Assembly (NCBI GenBank): GCA_002412545.1
Contig: DHVG01000026.1
Location: 129,930-193,929 of the forward strand
Direction: 5' to 3'
DNA: 64,000 bases
Source of the DNA: Elusimicrobia bacterium UBA5214
Lineage (GTDB): Bacteria > Elusimicrobiota > UBA5214
The notes under the pieces were generated by a model that saw only the letters and a list, made by a program, of their open reading frames with translations, had not been told where the DNA came from and made no database searches. Made by a program: the position numbers and the translations under genes. This document shows positions 43,682 through 51,308 of this stretch, piece by piece (position 1 is the first letter of the stretch; the number at the start of each line of letters is the position of its first letter).

Positions 43682-43975
43682 ATGGTTGATAAAAAGGAGA
43701 TCTCGGATTTAAAGAAACGGAAAAAAGAAGAAGAAACATTATTGGAGATGGGTAAATTTTATTTCCTTAATGGTAAATACAAGGAAGCGATAGCAGAATT
43801 AGAGAAAGTAGTAAAACTTAACCCAAAAAATAGCGAAGCGTATTACAACTTAGGATTAGTTTATGAAACAAAAGGAATGAATGAAGAAGCACAGAAAATG
43901 TATAAACAAGCACTAAAAATTGACCCGAAATACAAATTAGCTATTGAACATCTGAATAAACTTACAGGTATATAG
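43682..43975 (+). CDS. Small TPR protein
   Basis: 97 aa with two clear tetratricopeptide repeats (YFLNGKYKEAIAELEKVVKLNP and AYYNLGLVYETKGMNEEAQ). No signal peptide. Likely a protein-protein adaptor. Separated by 9 bp from the next gene, so probably cotranscribed. Function unknown. Confidence 0.75.
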   Translation: MVDKKEISDLKKRKKEEETLLEMGKFYFLNGKYKEAIAELEKVVKLNPKNSEAYYNLGLVYETKGMNEEAQKMYKQALKIDPKYKLAIEHLNKLTGI

Positions 43976-43984
43976 GGAGTAAAG

Positions 43985-44206
43985 ATGCCAACTTACGAAT
44001 ATCTTTGTAACGATTGTAAGGAAAAATTTGAAATTGAGATGACCCTTGCGGAGAAGGACACCGGGAAGAAACCATCCTGCCCGAAATGTAAAAGCAAAAA
44101 AGTGGTTCAAGTGTTGGGCAATGTCAATGTGATTGGCAGTAAACGGGAAAGTTCCACTCCACCGCCAAGCTGTGGTCCTTCCTGCCCGACCTGTCCCCGT
44201 TACTAA
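43985..44206 (+). CDS. FmdB-family zinc ribbon protein
   Basis: 73 aa. Starts MPTYEYLCNDCKEKFE, the hallmark of FmdB/CxxC-CxxC zinc ribbons, with the second pair in SCPKCKSK. The C-terminus is Cys/Pro-rich (SCGPSCPTCPRY), which could bind another metal. Family members are often called regulatory, but the molecular role is not established. AGGGAGT upstream. Confidence 0.85.
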   Translation: MPTYEYLCNDCKEKFEIEMTLAEKDTGKKPSCPKCKSKKVVQVLGNVNVIGSKRESSTPPPSCGPSCPTCPRY

Positions 44207-44210
44207 GACT

Positions 44211-44356
44211 ATCGCCAAAACGCCAAATAATCCGCCAAGACGCTATTGCGCCCGATAGGTCATGGTCTACCGATAAAATGCCAAAAGATTTTTTTTGTGG
44301 TTTTGCGACGATTTTCTTTTAGCGGTTTGGCGATATTTTGGCGATTTTGCGGGGAT
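44211..44356. repeat. CGCCAAAA inverted-repeat element
   Basis: ATCGCCAAAACGCCAAATAA and CCGCCAAGACG at the left are answered by GCGGTTTGGCGATATTTTGG and GCGATTTTGCGG at the right. No gene lies inside. Confidence 0.6.
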
Positions 44357-44376
44357 TGTTAAAGGAGACATAAGAA

Positions 44377-44583
44377 ATGAGTTGCTATACTCGTCATTTA
44401 GATGACCTTTTTAGAGAAGCAGGAATTGAACCAAATAAAGAAAATAAAAAAAAGTTAGATTCTCTCCTGAAAAAGAAATTCAAATCCGCAAATTGTCCGG
44501 AAGTCTGGAAAAAGGTCAAAACCCACCTCAACAATCCAGCCAAAAAAAGTAAACTCTTAACCGGAATTAAGAAAGTTCTATAA
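44377..44583 (+). CDS. Small conserved-looking hypothetical protein
   Basis: 68 aa, basic and helical: MSCYTRHLDDLFREAGI then KKKLDSLLKKKF. AAAGGAGA at good spacing supports translation. It overlaps the end of the convergent rubrerythrin-VIT gene by 6 bp. I do not recognise a family. Single cysteines at positions 3 and 39. Confidence 0.65.
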   Translation: MSCYTRHLDDLFREAGIEPNKENKKKLDSLLKKKFKSANCPEVWKKVKTHLNNPAKKSKLLTGIKKVL

Positions 44584-45690
44584 CGCTACTCCAATCAAAG
44601 AACCAATAAAATGAGTCACCAGTGCTGCTCCTGCACCGAGGAGAAACATTTCCAGCCCACTGAGGAGGGGATTCCTCCCGGTAACCATTGTTCTTCCGGC
44701 ACCAGCAATAAAGAATCCACTTAAAGAAAGTATGATACAGACCTTCGCTGCCCAATAGCCAGGGATTAATAAATAAGGTAAAATCGGTAAAGCTGCACCA
44801 CAAACGAAAGCAATTCCTTCACTTAACGCTGCTTTATAAGGATTGGGTAATATGTTTACCGCAAAACCCAATTCTTCTTTGCTCATACTCTTCAGTGCGG
44901 TTTTTTTATCCTTAAATAGATGTTCGGCTAAAATTTTTGCCTGTGTTTCCGGTATACCTTTAGTGCGGTAATGCGCAACAAGCTCTCTTTTCTCTTCTTC
45001 GGGGAACATTTCCATTTCCATTTTTTCTGTATTCAGATGTTTATGATAAACTTCCAGTGTTGATTTTGTAGAGATGTATGCTCCGGCAGCCATAGAAATT
45101 GCTCCGGCGATTGCTCCGGCAAGTCCGGAAAGAAGAATATAAGAATTATTGGTAACCGCACCACTTACACCCATCACTAAACTGAAAGTAGAAAGGAGTC
45201 CATCATTTATACCAAAAATTATATCACCGATAGATTCTCCACCCCGATGCCAGCGTTCTTTTTTTGGTTCTTTAGTAATTATACCGGAATATTCTTGCAT
45301 TTGTAGAGAATGTTTGCGTTCGTCAGGAATTATCTCTTTAAGTGATTCTTTTAATTTTTCGTCAGCGGATTCTCTATACCCTTGAGCATAACCTAATACC
45401 GCATTATCTTCACCGTTTTCTAAGATTGGGACAAGTGAGCGATAACCTAAAATTGAGGCAAAAAATAAAAGTATTCGTCCTCGCAGAGTTAAACGAAATT
45501 GCGGAATTTTTAGTCCCAATTTTTCCATTTCCTTTTCCCAGATTGAAGCATGGGTTTCTTCGGTTTCGGCTAATTCTAAATACTTTTCTTTCTTCTCTTT
45601 TATCTTTTCTTGCTCTGCCATCCAGCGGTAGAAATAAGCAGTCTGTTTCTCATCCCGCCAATTTTCCAAAATAAATTTCTTCTTCTCCAT
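44578..45690 (-). CDS. Rubrerythrin-VIT1/CCC1 fusion, iron/manganese transporter
   Basis: About 370 aa from ATG 45690, chosen because GGGAGG lies 9 nt upstream (an ATG at 45699 touches the SD). Residues 1-130 are a ferritin-like/rubrerythrin domain with ExxH-type ligands (ETEETHASIWEKE, DERKHSLQMQEY). The rest is a VIT1/CCC1 membrane transporter with GINDGLLSTFSLVMG and AGAISMAAGAYIS and ~5 membrane segments. Such fusions move Fe2+ or Mn2+ out of the cytoplasm or into stores and protect against metal and oxygen stress. Divergent from the cold-shock gene. Confidence 0.9.
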   Translation of the reverse strand: MEKKKFILENWRDEKQTAYFYRWMAEQEKIKEKKEKYLELAETEETHASIWEKEMEKLGLKIPQFRLTLRGRILLFFASILGYRSLVPILENGEDNAVLGYAQGYRESADEKLKESLKEIIPDERKHSLQMQEYSGIITKEPKKERWHRGGESIGDIIFGINDGLLSTFSLVMGVSGAVTNNSYILLSGLAGAIAGAISMAAGAYISTKSTLEVYHKHLNTEKMEMEMFPEEEKRELVAHYRTKGIPETQAKILAEHLFKDKKTALKSMSKEELGFAVNILPNPYKAALSEGIAFVCGAALPILPYLLIPGYWAAKVCIILSLSGFFIAGAGRTMVTGRNPLLSGLEMFLLGAGAALVTHFIGSLIGVAL

Positions 45691-45829
45691 TTGTCTCATC
45701 CTCCCAATTATTCTTTCTATTTCAAGCCGAATCTTTTTCTTCTACAAATCTTTTAAGGCAGTGATTTGTAAGATTCATTTCTCTTCTTCCGCACCATGGA
45801 TATTTGTGTTTCTCTATGAATATATGTCA

Positions 45830-45858
45830 ATTACAATTTAAAAAGAAATTTTTGTCAA
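45830..45858 (-). promoter_or_regulatory. Promoter of the rubrerythrin-VIT1 gene
   Basis: Minus strand TTGACA (45858-45853), 17-bp spacer, TGTAAT (45835-45830), about 140 bp before the start codon. Confidence 0.65.
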
Positions 45859-45914
45859 GAGCCGGAGAAAAAAAATTTTTCCAATGAAACTCCCAAATAT
45901 ATTTTTTTATTTTC

Positions 45915-45943
45915 TTGACATCTTAAATAGTAAATGCTATAAT
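45915..45943 (+). promoter_or_regulatory. Consensus promoter of the cold-shock gene
   Basis: TTGACA (45915-45920), 17-bp spacer, TATAAT (45938-45943): both hexamers perfect. It leaves a ~130-nt 5' untranslated leader before the cold-shock gene, as is usual for csp genes whose leaders sense temperature. Confidence 0.85.
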
Positions 45944-46078
45944 ATTTGTAATTGAAGTTTGTAATATCAGTTTAGTGTTTGCCTTTCTGCAAGTACAAGC
46001 TCACCTAAAAGTAAGCTTCCAAAAAATTGGTAAACTGAAATACAAAATTTTTCTTCATTAAGGATGGTGTATTTTTGA

Positions 46079-46276
46079 ATGAAAGGTACAGTTAAGTGGT
46101 TCAATTCCGGAAAAGGTTATGGTTTCATTACCTCGGAAGAAGGGGGTGACGTTTTCGTTCACTTCTCTTCAATTAAAGGTGATGGTTACAAGTCCCTGAA
46201 CGAAGGAGATCAAGTAGAATTTGATGTCACCACGGACCAGAAAGGTCCAAAAGCAGCGAATGTTGTAAAGATATAA
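46079..46276 (+). CDS. Cold-shock protein (CspA family)
   Basis: 65-aa single cold-shock domain. RNP1 KGYGFIT and RNP2 DVFVHFSSI are intact, and GTVKWFNSGKGYGFI is the family start. Binds single-stranded RNA/DNA as a chaperone. Strong promoter, long leader and a strong terminator make this a stand-alone transcript; AAGGATGGT precedes the ATG. Confidence 0.96.
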   Translation: MKGTVKWFNSGKGYGFITSEEGGDVFVHFSSIKGDGYKSLNEGDQVEFDVTTDQKGPKAANVVKI

Positions 46277-46313
46277 GTAGTTTTGCTTATCATCTTGAAA
46301 ACAAAAAAGAAAA

Positions 46314-46339
46314 GGAGCCCGGTGAGGGCTCCTTTTTTT
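46314..46339 (+). terminator. Terminator of the cold-shock gene
   Basis: GGAGCCC-GGTGA-GGGCTCC followed by seven T: a perfect 7-bp GC-rich stem, 37 bp past the stop codon. Confidence 0.93.
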
Positions 46340-46555
46340 GTCTTGAAGGTAGAATCAGCAACGAGTGGAGTCAAATCTTGACTTGAATTATAATTTCAGT
46401 TAGGTTTGACAACTTTCAGAGAAGATATTGACTCTCGGTTTGTAGAATTTCCACCGACTCCCGTTTTTCCACAATTGCCAACTTAATTGCCAACCGAATC
46501 GTCAACCTTTGAGTTAACCGAATTTATGTTTAAGAAAAATTTTAAAAAAAAGTTC

Positions 46556-46584
46556 TTGACAAAATTACAAAAGTTCTATATACT
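46556..46584 (+). promoter_or_regulatory. Promoter of a candidate small RNA
   Basis: TTGACA (46556-46561), 17-bp spacer, TATACT (46579-46584). No reading frame begins downstream; a structured ~70-nt sequence ending in a T-run follows. Confidence 0.75.
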
Positions 46585-46590
46585 TATAAT

Positions 46591-46660
46591 TGGCTTAGGT
46601 ATGAATCGGAGGTATCGGTAGCCGATTACCGTTGATGATTCAGTTATCTGAGCCTTTTTT
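46591..46660 (+). ncRNA. Candidate structured small RNA with intrinsic terminator
   Basis: Starts at the expected distance from the promoter. GGCTTAG (46592) pairs with CTGAGCC (46648-46654), TGAATC (46602) pairs perfectly with GATTCA (46637), and the apex CGGTA-GCCGAT-TACCG forms another hairpin, with GGAGG left single-stranded. TTTTTT follows at 46655-46660. The 3' part overlaps, antisense, the last codons of the DUF3800 gene. I do not recognise an RNA family. Confidence 0.6.
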
Positions 46661-47410
46661 ATTTGACGGTTTCCAATACCAGATTCTAAATTTTCTTTGA
46701 ATCGTTGATGAAACTTTCCGACCAATCCAACTGTTCTCTAACAGGTTTTTTATTCCAAGAATCTGTATTAAATATTTTCTTATTTTATTCTTCCATCTGT
46801 TTCTCGTAGGTAAATTATTATTCAGTATACATCCCAAAAGTAAATCACAAACACATATGCGTACATTTTCAGGAGAATCTGATTTTATAGAACCCACATG
46901 TCTCAATGTGGGTTTTTCTTTATTAACACTATATTTTGTTCCAGCAAAACAAAATGCCTCACGAATAAGTTCTATGAATTGGTCGTGATTGCAACGAGTT
47001 ACTTCATCAACAAGCAAAACTGCGTTTGTAATTTTTTTAGTGTTCTGCGATATAATCATTTCGGTAAATTTTTTATATACTCTTGCCTCTTTAATTGCTT
47101 CCGTCTCATCCGGTTTCCCAAAATAATCTAAATCAAACTTCGTAGAGTGAGTATCCACAACGATAGCACAAAACCAACTATCTGATTTCATAAAAGCGTC
47201 TATAAATTTTTTACATACCTCATAATTTCGTTTTGTAAAACAATTTTTATATTTCGTTTCAATTATGTTATTATGCTTATCAAGACAACGTTGCTTGCTA
47301 TGGATTTGTGTAAGTAATCCGTGTAAAATCTTTGAAGGATTGAATAGTAATCCTAAGAGTATAAATCTTTTCTTTGGTTGGTCGTATGATTCATCTAAGT
47401 ATATAATCAC
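46640..47410 (-). CDS. DUF3800 domain protein
   Basis: 256 aa. Starts IIYLDES and carries VLLVDEVTRCNHD and the later acidic segment SDSPENVRICVCDLLLG, the RNase H-like pattern of DUF3800. The family is often found in defence islands and mobile elements; its activity is not established. The last ~10 codons are read through the antisense of a terminator-like hairpin. GTG start. It lies beside a restriction-modification pair. Confidence 0.8.
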   Translation of the reverse strand: MIIYLDESYDQPKKRFILLGLLFNPSKILHGLLTQIHSKQRCLDKHNNIIETKYKNCFTKRNYEVCKKFIDAFMKSDSWFCAIVVDTHSTKFDLDYFGKPDETEAIKEARVYKKFTEMIISQNTKKITNAVLLVDEVTRCNHDQFIELIREAFCFAGTKYSVNKEKPTLRHVGSIKSDSPENVRICVCDLLLGCILNNNLPTRNRWKNKIRKYLIQILGIKNLLENSWIGRKVSSTIQRKFRIWYWKPSNKKGSDN

Positions 47411-47585
47411 TTTTATTTTATTCCTTTGTAAATATCCCCCAATTTACCTCCAACTTAATCACTTCCAATAATGTCAACCTTTGCGTAACGAGTGGGGGCA
47501 AATCTTCCTCCGCACTACTTGGCGGACAGGTGACTTTTGACACTTCCTAAGTTTTTCAAAAAAATCATTATTCTAATACCTTTTA
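47411..47585. other. Gap with palindrome copy
   Basis: Contains CCTCCGC-ACTACTT-GGCGGACAGGT (47508-47532), a member of the family inserted in the CRISPR repeats, and GTCAACCTTTGCGTAACGAG (47474), which resembles a sequence at 46501 on the other side of the DUF3800 gene. Confidence 0.6.
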
Positions 47586-48320
47586 TTATTTTTTACCGGA
47601 ATTAAACTTAACCAGTTTACTCCAGAGTAGATTCCCTTTTGAATCGCAGTAATTTTTAGCAAATTCGAAAGTAAATTTGTTAATTACTTTTGAATATTCT
47701 TTCAGGAAATATTCATTTTTCTTTTTTGCTTCATAGCCAAGAGGTTCTATAATTTCGATGTAGAGATTTTCGTCCCCAGAGATGAATTCCCAAAATCTTT
47801 GCCCACAAAGTTTTAAATAGTCGTCCTTATCAGGTTTTTCGTCTTTTCCGTAACAGCAACCATTTATAGCAACAATATTAACTGTTCTTGAATTTGTTCT
47901 AAGAATTCTTTTGGCTTTCCGGAAATTGTCTTTCATTCTGCCGATTTGTTGACTATTACCCCAGTTAGGACCTGATTTAACAGTAACAATGTATTTAATA
48001 TTCTTTTTTTCAAATTCAAGGTCTATCCCTTCAGCAGAAGATTTTCTGCCGCCAAAGAATTTACTGCAGATAAAAATTGCCAATTCTTCAAGAAATCCTC
48101 CAAAAATTCCTTCTTCTTGAGACGATAAGTGAGCATCTAACAATGATTTAACCAAATCTTGCGCAGTAGTAATATTTTTTGCCTTAAATAGATATGGATT
48201 CTTTCTTTTTAATATCTCATTAAGTTTTAAGTTCAATAAATTTGCTAAGCGTTTTTTGTGAAAATTAGTAATATTTGGTTCAATGAAAGATATTATTTCT
48301 TTTCTTGTAGATTTATCCAT
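47586..48320 (-). CDS. Type II restriction endonuclease
   Basis: About 244 aa from ATG 48320, with GGGAGGA just upstream and an 8-bp overlap with the methyltransferase end. A PD-(D/E)xK-type core is visible: EGIDLEFEKKN followed by IVTVKSGPNWGNSQQ (about residues 97-125), where D and VK are the expected metal and catalytic residues. Of the PmeII-like type by overall look; specificity is unknown. Paired with the methyltransferase immediately upstream. Confidence 0.75.
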   Translation of the reverse strand: MDKSTRKEIISFIEPNITNFHKKRLANLLNLKLNEILKRKNPYLFKAKNITTAQDLVKSLLDAHLSSQEEGIFGGFLEELAIFICSKFFGGRKSSAEGIDLEFEKKNIKYIVTVKSGPNWGNSQQIGRMKDNFRKAKRILRTNSRTVNIVAINGCCYGKDEKPDKDDYLKLCGQRFWEFISGDENLYIEIIEPLGYEAKKKNEYFLKEYSKVINKFTFEFAKNYCDSKGNLLWSKLVKFNSGKK

Positions 48321-49161
48321 ATCTCCTCCCTTTTTCCATAAGTAAATATTCAACTTCTTTTACTTTTTTCTTTGCCATTTTTACATAATCTACAACAATA
48401 TCAATACCCACAGAATTTCTTTTTAGTTCGTAAGCCGCTTCACAGGTAGTTCCCGAACCTAAAAATGGGTCTAATACCCAATCATACTCTTTTGTAAACA
48501 GTTTTATAAACCATTCGGGGAGTGCTTTAGGAAAAGTTGCACTATGATTTTTGTTTGAAGTTTCAGTTGCAAAATACAATACATTTGAAGGATACGCCAT
48601 ATTACGACCAACCCAATTTGAAATATTTTTGCCAAATCCACTTCCGGAATTAGAATTAAATCTAATTACATCATTTTTCCCTAATTTTTTCAATCTTGTT
48701 TTTACCCAATCACCCATAGGTACCATTACATTTTCTTGATACATGTCGAACTTTTTTGACTTATTGAATTGTAAACATCTTTCCCAGGCGTCACGAAATC
48801 TATTTGGCCATTTACCCGGATGACAATTCTTTTTGTGCCAGATAAATTCTTCGGTCCATAGCCATCCTTGTTTCCGCATTTCAAGTATCAGTTCAAGAAC
48901 ATATGTATGACGTTCGCCATTTACTGCTTTTTCCTTAATATTCAAAATAAATGTTCCATTGGGCTTTAAAACTCGATAGAATTCTTTAGTTCGTAACAAG
49001 AACCACTCCACATATTTATCTGGTGTTATACCGCCGTAGTTATCTATTCTACTGTCCGCATACGGGGGAGAAGTGATAATTAGATTAAAGGAATTGTCAG
49101 GAAACTTCTTAAGTACTTCTAAACAATCTCCGATTTTAATATCGGTTGTTAATTCTTTCAT
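48313..49161 (-). CDS. N4/N6 DNA methyltransferase
   Basis: 282 aa. TSPPYADSR (about residues 30-38) is the catalytic motif and DPFLGSGTTCEAA (about residue 229) the SAM-binding one, giving the beta-class order. Modifies N4-cytosine or N6-adenine. It has no extra N-terminal HTH, unlike the methyltransferase at 21982. Overlaps the endonuclease start by 8 bp, forming the second restriction-modification pair of the window. Confidence 0.92.
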   Translation of the reverse strand: MKELTTDIKIGDCLEVLKKFPDNSFNLIITSPPYADSRIDNYGGITPDKYVEWFLLRTKEFYRVLKPNGTFILNIKEKAVNGERHTYVLELILEMRKQGWLWTEEFIWHKKNCHPGKWPNRFRDAWERCLQFNKSKKFDMYQENVMVPMGDWVKTRLKKLGKNDVIRFNSNSGSGFGKNISNWVGRNMAYPSNVLYFATETSNKNHSATFPKALPEWFIKLFTKEYDWVLDPFLGSGTTCEAAYELKRNSVGIDIVVDYVKMAKKKVKEVEYLLMEKGRRYG

Positions 49162-49181
49162 AGTATTAAATAAATTAATTC

Positions 49182-49736
49182 CTATATTTTCCTCACAACA
49201 CCTTTGACTTTACCGATGATTGAGACTTCTTTTTCTTTCGGGTCAATAATTATTGGTGACATTGACTCGTTTTCCGGTTGTAATTTAATTTTTTCACCGT
49301 CCCGATAAAATTTTTTTACCGTGGCTTCGTTATCAATAAGCACAACTGCAATTTCACCTTGGCTCACTTCCGGTTGTTGCTGGATTACCACAAAATCTCC
49401 GTCTTTAATATCGACATCAATCATACTATCACCCTTAACTCTTAAAGCAAATACATTATTTTTTTGTCCGACTAAAGTTCTATCCACAGTGAGAAAACCT
49501 TCAATATTTTCTTGAGCCAGAATTGGTGTACCGGCAGCAACTTTCCCGACAATCGGAATCTCCACAATAATATTTTTATCTTCAATCCATTTTAAAATAT
49601 CGGTTTTCAGAAAACGCCACTGATTCCCTACCCTGAAAGCCGGTACTTTTTTGGATTTAACCATCCGGTAAACTGTTCTTTTATCTACTTTGAGATATTT
49701 AGCAACTTCTTGTAAGGTTAAAATTTCTTCTACCAC
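49182..49736 (-). CDS. LexA-like repressor with excisionase-type helix-turn-helix
   Basis: 184 aa from GTG 49736, chosen because AAGGAG is 10 nt upstream; earlier starts would read through a promoter leader and hairpin. Residues 5-52 are an excisionase/MerR-type HTH (TLQEVAKYLKVDKRTVYRMV) instead of the LexA winged helix. The rest is a LexA/S24 autoprotease: cleavage site A68-G69 in KVAAGTP, serine S104 in KGDSM and lysine K141 in ATVKKF, 37 residues apart as in E. coli LexA. It should cleave itself on DNA damage. Its targets here are unknown. Confidence 0.85.
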   Translation of the reverse strand: MVEEILTLQEVAKYLKVDKRTVYRMVKSKKVPAFRVGNQWRFLKTDILKWIEDKNIIVEIPIVGKVAAGTPILAQENIEGFLTVDRTLVGQKNNVFALRVKGDSMIDVDIKDGDFVVIQQQPEVSQGEIAVVLIDNEATVKKFYRDGEKIKLQPENESMSPIIIDPKEKEVSIIGKVKGVVRKI

Positions 49737-49760
49737 CTTAAAAAATCTCCTTAATAGTAT

Positions 49761-49792
49761 CCCCCCGAATAGATTCTGAAAGAATCTGGGGA
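49761..49792 (-). promoter_or_regulatory. Leader hairpin of the LexA-like gene
   Basis: AGATTCT-GAA-AGAATCT flanked by CCCC/GGGG arms, ending about 10 nt before the ribosome binding site. Could restrict translation or mark mRNA stability. Confidence 0.45.
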
Positions 49793-49803
49793 GGACTACC
49801 ATA

Positions 49804-49830
49804 TTTGTCCTTTCTTGTCTATTCTTGTCC
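49804..49830 (-). promoter_or_regulatory. Phased GACAA repeats, candidate LexA-like operator
   Basis: Minus strand GACAA occurs three times at exact 10-bp steps (49809, 49819, 49829), just downstream of the -10 box, with further copies at 49860 and 49868 in the promoter. Helical phasing suits an excisionase-type HTH bound in tandem. Confidence 0.5.
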
Positions 49831-49841
49831 TCTTTTAGTAT

Positions 49842-49870
49842 AGTATAATCAAATATTGTCATTTTGTCAA
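49842..49870 (-). promoter_or_regulatory. Promoter of the LexA-like gene
   Basis: Minus strand TTGACA (49870-49865), 17-bp spacer, TATACT (49847-49842). It leaves a ~100-nt leader. Confidence 0.8.
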
Positions 49871-49911
49871 GAGTTTTGAAAAATTTATTTTACAGGAAAT
49901 TAAGGGAATAA

Positions 49912-51129
49912 TTATTCGTACCTGAGGGCTTCAATCGGGTTGAGTTTGGAAGCTTTGTTTGCCGGGTAAATACCGAAGAATAGACCTACGGCGATAGAGA
50001 AGAAAAAGGAGATAAATATAGAAATTGGGGTAACCGTAGTTGTCCATTTAGCGATTTTTGAAATTGCCACTGACCCGCCGACACCTAAGAGAATTCCTAC
50101 CATCCCACCGACAATGCTCAAGGTTATTGATTCAATCAGGAATTGAACCAGAATATCCTTCCTCTTGGCACCGATTGCTTTACGCACACCAATTTCTCTT
50201 GTCCGTTCGGTAACTGTAACCAGCATAATATTCATTATTCCAATCCCGCCGACTAAGAGTGAAATCGCAGCAATCCCGCCTAAGAGTAAAGTCAGGGTGC
50301 CGGTAACATTTTCCATCAGTTGCTGCATCTCTTTCTGGCTGCGCACAGTGAAATCATCATCTTCGGGATTGGAGATTTTATGTTTGATGCGCATTAGTTT
50401 TTCTATCTCTTTAATTGCGTTATCAATTTCTTTGCTTGAGGTAATTTCCATCGTTATCATTCTCACTTTGTCGGTCCCGAACATCCGCAGTTGGGCAGTA
50501 GATAAAGGGATAAAGACATTATCATCTTGCCCGCCCATACTCGCTTCACCTTTCGTTTCCAATACACCGATTACCCGATAGTTTACATTCTTCAGTTTAA
50601 TCACCATATCTACCGGGTCAAGGTCAGCAAATAAATCTTTTTTAATATTGTTACCTAAAACACAAACATTGCGGTATCCTTCATTATCCTTATCGTAAAT
50701 AAGGCGCCCACTGGCTGGTTTAAGTTCTCGGATGGCAAAATATGCTGGCGGGACACCGCTTACCGTAGCATTGAGGGTTTTACTCTTATATTTAACGATT
50801 ACTGAACCGGAAATTTGTGGTGCAATTTCTTTGATTAAATTGCATCTATTTTTTAAATAAGTAGCGTCATCTAAAGTTAGTGATAGCGCACTTGTTGAAC
50901 CGAAGTGACCCGGACCGCGGAAACTCATTTTACCGGGCATAAGCATCACCATATTTGTGCCCATTGATTGAATTTGTTTGGTAACCTGTGTCCTTGCTCC
51001 GGCACCCAGCGAAATCATCGCAATCACCGAGCCGACACCGATGATTATCCCCAGCATAGTTAAACCGGAACGCATTTTGTTCAAACGGAGAGAATTGAAA
51101 GAGACACGGAATGTTTCCAAGATATCCAT
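49912..51129 (-). CDS. MacB-type ABC transporter permease
   Basis: 405 aa, FtsX/MacB family. One N-terminal membrane helix (GLTMLGIIIGVGSVIAMISLGAG), a ~220-residue periplasmic domain, and three C-terminal helices with the conserved MLVTVTERTREIGVRKAIGA coupling segment. Unlike E. coli MacB, the ATPase is a separate gene upstream. Last gene of the sigma factor-efflux operon. Together with MacA and TolC it exports peptides, macrolides or siderophore-like compounds; substrate unknown. Confidence 0.92.
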   Translation of the reverse strand: MDILETFRVSFNSLRLNKMRSGLTMLGIIIGVGSVIAMISLGAGARTQVTKQIQSMGTNMVMLMPGKMSFRGPGHFGSTSALSLTLDDATYLKNRCNLIKEIAPQISGSVIVKYKSKTLNATVSGVPPAYFAIRELKPASGRLIYDKDNEGYRNVCVLGNNIKKDLFADLDPVDMVIKLKNVNYRVIGVLETKGEASMGGQDDNVFIPLSTAQLRMFGTDKVRMITMEITSSKEIDNAIKEIEKLMRIKHKISNPEDDDFTVRSQKEMQQLMENVTGTLTLLLGGIAAISLLVGGIGIMNIMLVTVTERTREIGVRKAIGAKRKDILVQFLIESITLSIVGGMVGILLGVGGSVAISKIAKWTTTVTPISIFISFFFSIAVGLFFGIYPANKASKLNPIEALRYE

Positions 51130-51170
51130 TTTAGTTCCTATTGAATTTCGCAGATTACAGTGACAGTGGT

Positions 51171-51278
51171 CATTGCGAGTGTTAACGAAGGAATCTCATG
51201 AGATTCCTTCGTCCCGATATATCGGGACTCGGAATGACTTTCAGGTCAGATTGCCACGGGCTACGCCCTCGCAATGAC
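51171..51278. repeat. CATTGCGAG...GCAATGAC element
   Basis: Begins CATTGCGAG, holds a GAAGGAATCTCATGAGATTCCTTC palindrome core and GTCCCGATATATCGGGAC, then CTCGGAATGAC, and ends CTCGCAATGAC. Lies between the MacB ATPase and permease genes. Same family as 26862-26922. Confidence 0.7.
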
Positions 51279-51308
51279 AAAAGAGCATGTCATCCAATTA
51301 TGCAAAAT

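Noticed and set aside
49737..49862. Longer N-terminus for the LexA-like repressor
   Set aside because: It would cover the promoter, the phased repeats and the leader hairpin; GTG 49736 has AAGGAG at good spacing.
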